A stretch of DNA of 35,366 nucleotides, taken from positions 3,100,110-3,135,475 of the forward strand of contig NW_019091359.1 of assembly GCF_001949145.1 (NCBI RefSeq). The letters are read 5' to 3'. Below are positions 31,426-35,366 of the stretch, in pieces. Every line of letters begins with the position of its first letter. Within the stretch, counting starts at the first letter, position 1. This stretch comes from Acanthaster planci. Lineage: Eukaryota > Echinodermata > Asteroidea > Valvatida > Acanthasteridae. Both the position numbers and the translations under genes were made by a program. The notes beneath the pieces were generated by a model. That model was given only the letters and a program-made list of their open reading frames with translations, had not been told where the DNA came from and did no database searches.

Positions 31426-31649
31426 TGTCAATGCGCTTGCGTATTTTGCAATCGTCTGCTGAAAAAAGTGTTTATCGAAGCATGAACCGAAGAAAAGGTT
31501 GCTCAAGTTGCCTGATGAGCAGTAAGGTAATTTGGACGAAATGCCAGGTGACTGACTGACTTCCCCCATTTCACTGCAAGGCTGGCCAGCTGGCTCACCA
31601 GGTGCCAGCTTGTCAATTGCTGAGAAGATGACTGGCCTTGACTGCCTTC

Positions 31650-32125
31650 AGCTGGCTGGCTGGCCGGCCGGCTGGCCCTCACTGGCCATTGGCCCTCTGC
31701 ATTGGCTGGCTGGCTGGTTGGCCCTCACTGGCCATTGGTCCTCTGCATTGGCTGGCTGGCTGGTTGGCCCTCACTGGCCATTGGCCCTCTGCATTGGCTG
31801 GTTGGCTGGTTGGCCCTCACTGACCATTGGTCCTCTGCATTGGCTGGCTGGCTGGTTGGCCCTCACTGGCCATTGGTCCTCTNGGTCCTCTGCATTGGCT
31901 TACTGGCTGGCCCTCACTGGCCATTGGTCCTCTGCATTGGCTGGCTGGCCCTCACTGGCCATTGGTCCTCTGCATTGGCTGGCTGGCTGGTTGGCCCTCA
32001 CTGGCCATTGGTCCTCTGCATTGGCTGGCTGGCCCTCACTGGCCATTGGCCCTCTGCATTGGCTGGTTGGCTGGTTGGCCCTCACTGACCATTGGTCCTC
32101 TGCATTTGGCTGGCTGGCCTATTGG
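31650..32125. repeat. Minisatellite, about 10 units of 46/42/38 bp
   Basis: The word CTCTGC recurs at 31695, 31741, 31787, 31833, 31888, 31930, 31968, 32014, 32052 and 32098. Spacing is 46 bp, with shorter 42 and 38 bp units that have lost one or two CTGG blocks from an internal GGCT tetranucleotide run. Open frames exist in several phases on both strands purely because of the repeat. One undetermined base lies at 31883. Confidence 0.95.
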
Positions 32126-33590
32126 TAGACTAGCTGATAAAACTACAGAACTTCAGCCCAGTCAAAACAGATGTAGTTACCTAAAATTAGACCAGAGGAA
32201 GGATCTCTACATTAGATTCCTCTCAATTTGTTAAGGTATTTGATAAGGAGAAACACTCCAGTGGCAAAGAGTATATCCCATCACATTTTCTCCTACAGCT
32301 AAACACAAGGAAGACCTACATTCACCTTGCTTTTCAAACGTCAATATTGCCTAACCTAGAGTACAATTTTTCTTATTTACCCTCTTTGCCAGATTTTTAA
32401 ATTCACCTTCAAAATCTGTCCAGCACCTCTCCAAAGACTTCATTCTTTACATGATCAACTCTTCAACCAATTGCAAGACCCTATCTTTGGTGTGTTTTAA
32501 GTTATTTTTTTTAATCTCCAGCTGAAATTATTATAGACCAACAGTTTTTGAAAAGTCCTTTTGGGTACTGTAACAAATAATGTTTATGCATAGAGTGTAC
32601 ACATTTTACTGTTCAATATTATATGATACACAATGGTCTGTTTGTTGAAACTGATTCACGGAAGACTCGTCTTATTAAAAAGAAAAATAATAAGACACAT
32701 AAGTAGTCTCTCTAGATCGGTATGTCCTCAAAGCAAAGGAAACATTTCCCAGGTTGCAAACTTTGTCTCTGGTGAAGAACAAATTGGACTGACTGTTATC
32801 ACAGGTTCAAAATCTGAGGCTTTTAAGTGTCATTGTAGACATGTCTGGTGCACTTCCCAAGCATTTAGGATTTTGTGTCCATAATCGTAGCTTCATGATA
32901 CCAATTTTATGAAACCACATCAATGCATTTCATACCTCCATTGTGCCAGTTGCTCTGTTAATATATTCACTATTGGATGTTGGCCTATTGTACATGTACA
33001 TTAAAAGAAGCCACATGTCAATAAACCTCATGAATTGACCAGGGTTGGAGGCAATGCATTGGAGGTTTAAAGTAATTCAGGGGTATGTGATATACTGAAG
33101 TCCAAGGTTCGTCTAGCTTTCGGTAGTTCCAAAGGGACAGCCCCTTTTTAGCCTGGATTTCCACTTCAATAGTCCCTCATGTTTGCACACCCAGATCTGC
33201 TGTTATGATTTGAGTACACTGTTAAGGTAGACTAGAATTGTCTCCTCATAAAAATCATGACGTCTGATTTCTCAGTATCAGATTTGTGTACTGGACTGTA
33301 GATTTCAGAGGCCGATCTCTTCAGTCAATTGGTGTTTCTTTTTCACTTTGGGATATATAGTAGTGGAACTTGGGATTGGAAATATGCCAGGAAATCAAGT
33401 TGACAATGCTGACAAAATATGTAAGTTGAATTTTTGTGTTCAACTAGTGCCAGAGATATGATTTTGATTGCTTAGTGTGGCATCATTTACTGTGTTTCAC
33501 TCTGTGCAAGCATGGCGCACATACATTGTACATGTCCATGTACATGTATGTAAAATGTACAACAGAGAAGGCCAGAAAGACATTTCAAAT
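32126..33590. other. Stretch without a supported gene
   Basis: AT-rich sequence with no recognised coding region. A segment at 32300-32480 faintly recalls degraded reverse-transcriptase text (ILPNLEYN after a KTYIHL segment), but it is broken by stops and too short to call. Confidence 0.3.
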
Positions 33591-33594
33591 CCAG

Positions 33595-33670
33595 TCAAGT
33601 CTCGTTATAACAAAGTTACAGGGACCACATAAATTACTTTGTTATAACCAGGACTTTGTTATAAAAGGAG
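33595..33670. repeat. Tigger-like terminal repeat fragment
   Basis: CTCGTTATAACAAAGT near 33600 is followed by ACTTTGTTATAAC near 33637 and again ACTTTGTTATAA near 33651, so the same word appears in both orientations. CAGTCAAGTCTCGTTATAAC is typical of Tigger-like ends. A whole element could not be delimited. Confidence 0.45.
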
Positions 33671-33894
33671 TGGAAAAACAAAGAAAAACAAGAAAGAAAA
33701 TACAAATCTCAGATTTTGCAGTTTATAAGTCAGAGTGTTCTGTTATAGAAGTGTTCATTATATTGAGAATTGATGGTAGACAAAATAATTTATTAATCAT
33801 TGGGAAAAGCACTGAGTTGAAACAATCATAGACATGATTATTGAAAACCCATGTCTGGTTGATGCATGTTCCATTCTTCTGACCTGGGTTCCAA

Positions 33895-34155
33895 GCAGGA
33901 CAAGGATAATGTGTGGACTGGGTTTGCAGTACCCAGTTCTGTGGGCTTTCCTGGGTTGGAAGCAGCACCAGGATAATGTGTGGAGACTGGGTTTGCAGTA
34001 CCCAGTTCTGTGGGCTTTCCTGGGTTGGAAGCAGGACCATGAATATGCGTGGACTGGCTTTGCAGTACCCAGTTCTGTGGGCTTTCCTGGGTTGGAAGCA
34101 GGACCACGATAATGTGTGGACTGGGTTTGCAGTACCCAGTTCTGTGGGCTTTGCA
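33895..34155. repeat. Tandem array, about 4 x 67-69 bp, each with a hairpin
   Basis: CTGGGTTTGCAGTACCCAG or a one-base variant begins at 33918, 33987, 34054 and 34121, i.e. spacings of 69, 67 and 67. ACTGGGT and ACCCAGT form a 7 bp stem around a 7-base loop in three of four units. Between hairpins lies TCTGTGGGCTTTCCTGGG. Confidence 0.92.
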
Positions 34156-34879
34156 AAGAATATCATTGCGAAGGTCTTATCACAAATCTAAATCAAGGTT
34201 TGCTCTGCTGGCCTACAACATCTCCATTTCCACAGGCTTCACTGCCTATGCACTTTTGACAAACCCCGGGTTTTACCTTTGACTTGAGCAACCACCAGTA
34301 ACCTGAAACCCTTTAGAACCATTTTTACCATCAACTATGCCCTAATTTTAGAATCCATATGAAAAATTGCCAAACTAAAAAAGACATAAGCTTTAAAAGA
34401 CATCATGGAAACAGCATGAAACATGCAACAGCAGAAAAACCACATCACATTATATATAGGTTTAATTGTTCTATATCTGCTACGCACTTCGCGGACCTCG
34501 CCCAGCGGATCTCACCATGATCGGAATAGGTGGATATCAGTTGTCGTTTTTTGGAGGTTTCACACTTCTTAATTTTGTTCGTCAAGGAGTTCCATTAGGA
34601 TTTGAATGTTCTCTACATCCAGTTCTTTTTCTTCTTAGTTGGATAGTAGAGAGCGATAAATCCTTCACCATACTAGGTCGTGCTTTATACTCTTATGTCT
34701 TTTATATGCATTGAGGGGTTAGGAAGAGCACATTGAGACATTCATTTTGGTCGATCAAATCCTAGTTTTTAAGAAGGGCCAGCACTCGTGGGTAATAAGG
34801 CAAAACAAAGACAAGCAGAGTCTTTTTTGTCTTGTTAGTATGCCTGCTTGAGTTCACGTGAGTCTCACCTTTATGAGGA

Positions 34880-34945
34880 AGGAGGGTTAAATCTTGGTGG
34901 GAGTATCCGCGCTTTATAGAGTACCGACGTGAATACGTCACGCGC
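34880..34945 (-). promoter_or_regulatory. Candidate minus-strand promoter (TATA box and CRE-like site)
   Basis: On the minus strand TGACGTATTCACGTC (34926-34940) is followed by CTATAAAGC (34911-34919) and, about 25-45 bases later, a possible start region and a donor-like AAAG-GTGAGA near 34870. This order is what a TATA promoter and first exon would show. No downstream coding exon was found, so the call is weak. Confidence 0.3.
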
Positions 34946-35314
34946 ACAATTTGTGTGTAAAAGGCATTAGCGCCAGAACCAGCACGTGAACCAAATTTGT
35001 TGTCAGCATCAACAGGGCCACTTCCCACTCTTTTTTACTGTTTGATTTTAAACAGCTTCATGGATGATCGCAGTCTGCTTGCTGGAAAAAAAAACCTGTT
35101 AGCAAAAGGATTCTATCGACCTATTCTTTCTTAAACCTTCCTTGCACAAACTGGTTTACCCTACTTTCTCAGCCATAGCAACACTTCTCTTAACTTAACA
35201 AAACAGTCTAGAAAAAACAAAATTCACTGTGGTGGCTGAACTCCACTCTGCCAAATGTAAGACGTAGAGGCAACATGAATGATTACACCCCTTCCCTATA
35301 CACACGTGACATCC

Positions 35315-35366
35315 GCAGAGCGAGAAATGCGGGGCAAGATCCATGGAGCAAGAACTGCGGGGCAGG
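35315..35366. repeat. GC-rich tandem repeat cut by the window edge
   Basis: GAGCGAGAAATGCGGGGCA is followed by GAGCAAGAACTGCGGGGCA, two similar units about 30 bases apart. The array may continue outside the window. Confidence 0.45.

Larger units (their letters stand above)
34160..35366. other. Right flank without a supported coding exon
   Basis: A plus-strand frame at 34466-34714 encodes a moderately hydrophobic 82-residue sequence that I do not recognise. The segment 34850-35030 looks like a promoter on the minus strand (separate entry). The last 80 bases begin a short GC-rich tandem repeat. Confidence 0.3.

Noticed and set aside
31900-32085. Long open frames on both strands through the minisatellite
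   Set aside because: They exist because the repeat lacks stop codons in several phases; the text is low complexity (LAGWLALTGHW) and has no codon or domain support.
32300-32480. Reverse-transcriptase remnant
   Set aside because: Only a faint resemblance over about 30 residues, followed by stops; cannot be supported without a search.
33723-34191. Several overlapping frames with repeated WVLQTQS or GLSWVG text
   Set aside because: They are readings of the 67-69 bp tandem array in different phases.
34466-34714. 82-residue hydrophobic plus-strand frame
   Set aside because: No recognised motif, no splice context and not clearly a membrane protein; length is within chance for this composition.

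Overview
The window is nuclear DNA from an animal. It carries two intron-rich genes, long introns and a dense load of small transposable elements. The proteins point to an invertebrate: the POT1 lacks the vertebrate-type insert and keeps an extra N-terminal domain. The recurring TACATGTA-type words, the tRNA-derived SINE and the many short foldback elements suggest a marine deuterostome, possibly an echinoderm. That is an inference, and the phylum is not proven by anything here.

Region by region. Bases 1-3179 hold no recognised coding sequence; they contain the likely 3' UTR of POT1 and perhaps the 3' end of another gene. Bases 3180-16268 on the minus strand are a complete POT1 (protection of telomeres 1) gene. 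I assembled 16 coding exons with GT/AG junctions and consistent phase, giving about 1046 residues (human POT1 has 634). Bases 16269-19967 lie between the two start codons, include CpG-rich stretches and probably hold both promoters and 5' non-coding exons. Bases 20025-28528 on the plus strand are a complete BCAP31 (BAP31) gene of 6 coding exons and 236 residues, ending in a KKXX ER-retrieval motif. Bases 28529 to about 29690 are the likely BCAP31 3' UTR. The rest, to 35366, has no gene I can support. It contains two minisatellites, a palindromic repeat and a possible minus-strand promoter.

The most interesting gene is POT1. The order is an N-terminal OB fold, a Ser/Thr-rich linker, OB1 and OB2 (the single-strand DNA clamp), and then a C-terminal OB fold split by about 270 residues of charged, low-complexity sequence instead of the vertebrate Holliday-junction-resolvase-like domain. 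Four cysteines that match the human zinc ligands flank this insert. This fits the published view that most metazoan POT1s have four OB folds and that invertebrate inserts vary, so it is a clear example rather than a wholly new system.

POT1 (telomere end protection, nucleus) and BCAP31 (membrane-protein export chaperone, ER) are not known to work together; their head-to-head placement may only mean a shared promoter region. I found no rRNA, functional tRNA, CRISPR or operon-like structure. Most of the remaining structure is repetitive: two copies of a TTAA-flanked element, one in each gene, a smaller TTAA-flanked element, a Tigger-like element holding an exact 4 x 84 bp tandem array, and several foldback elements in introns.
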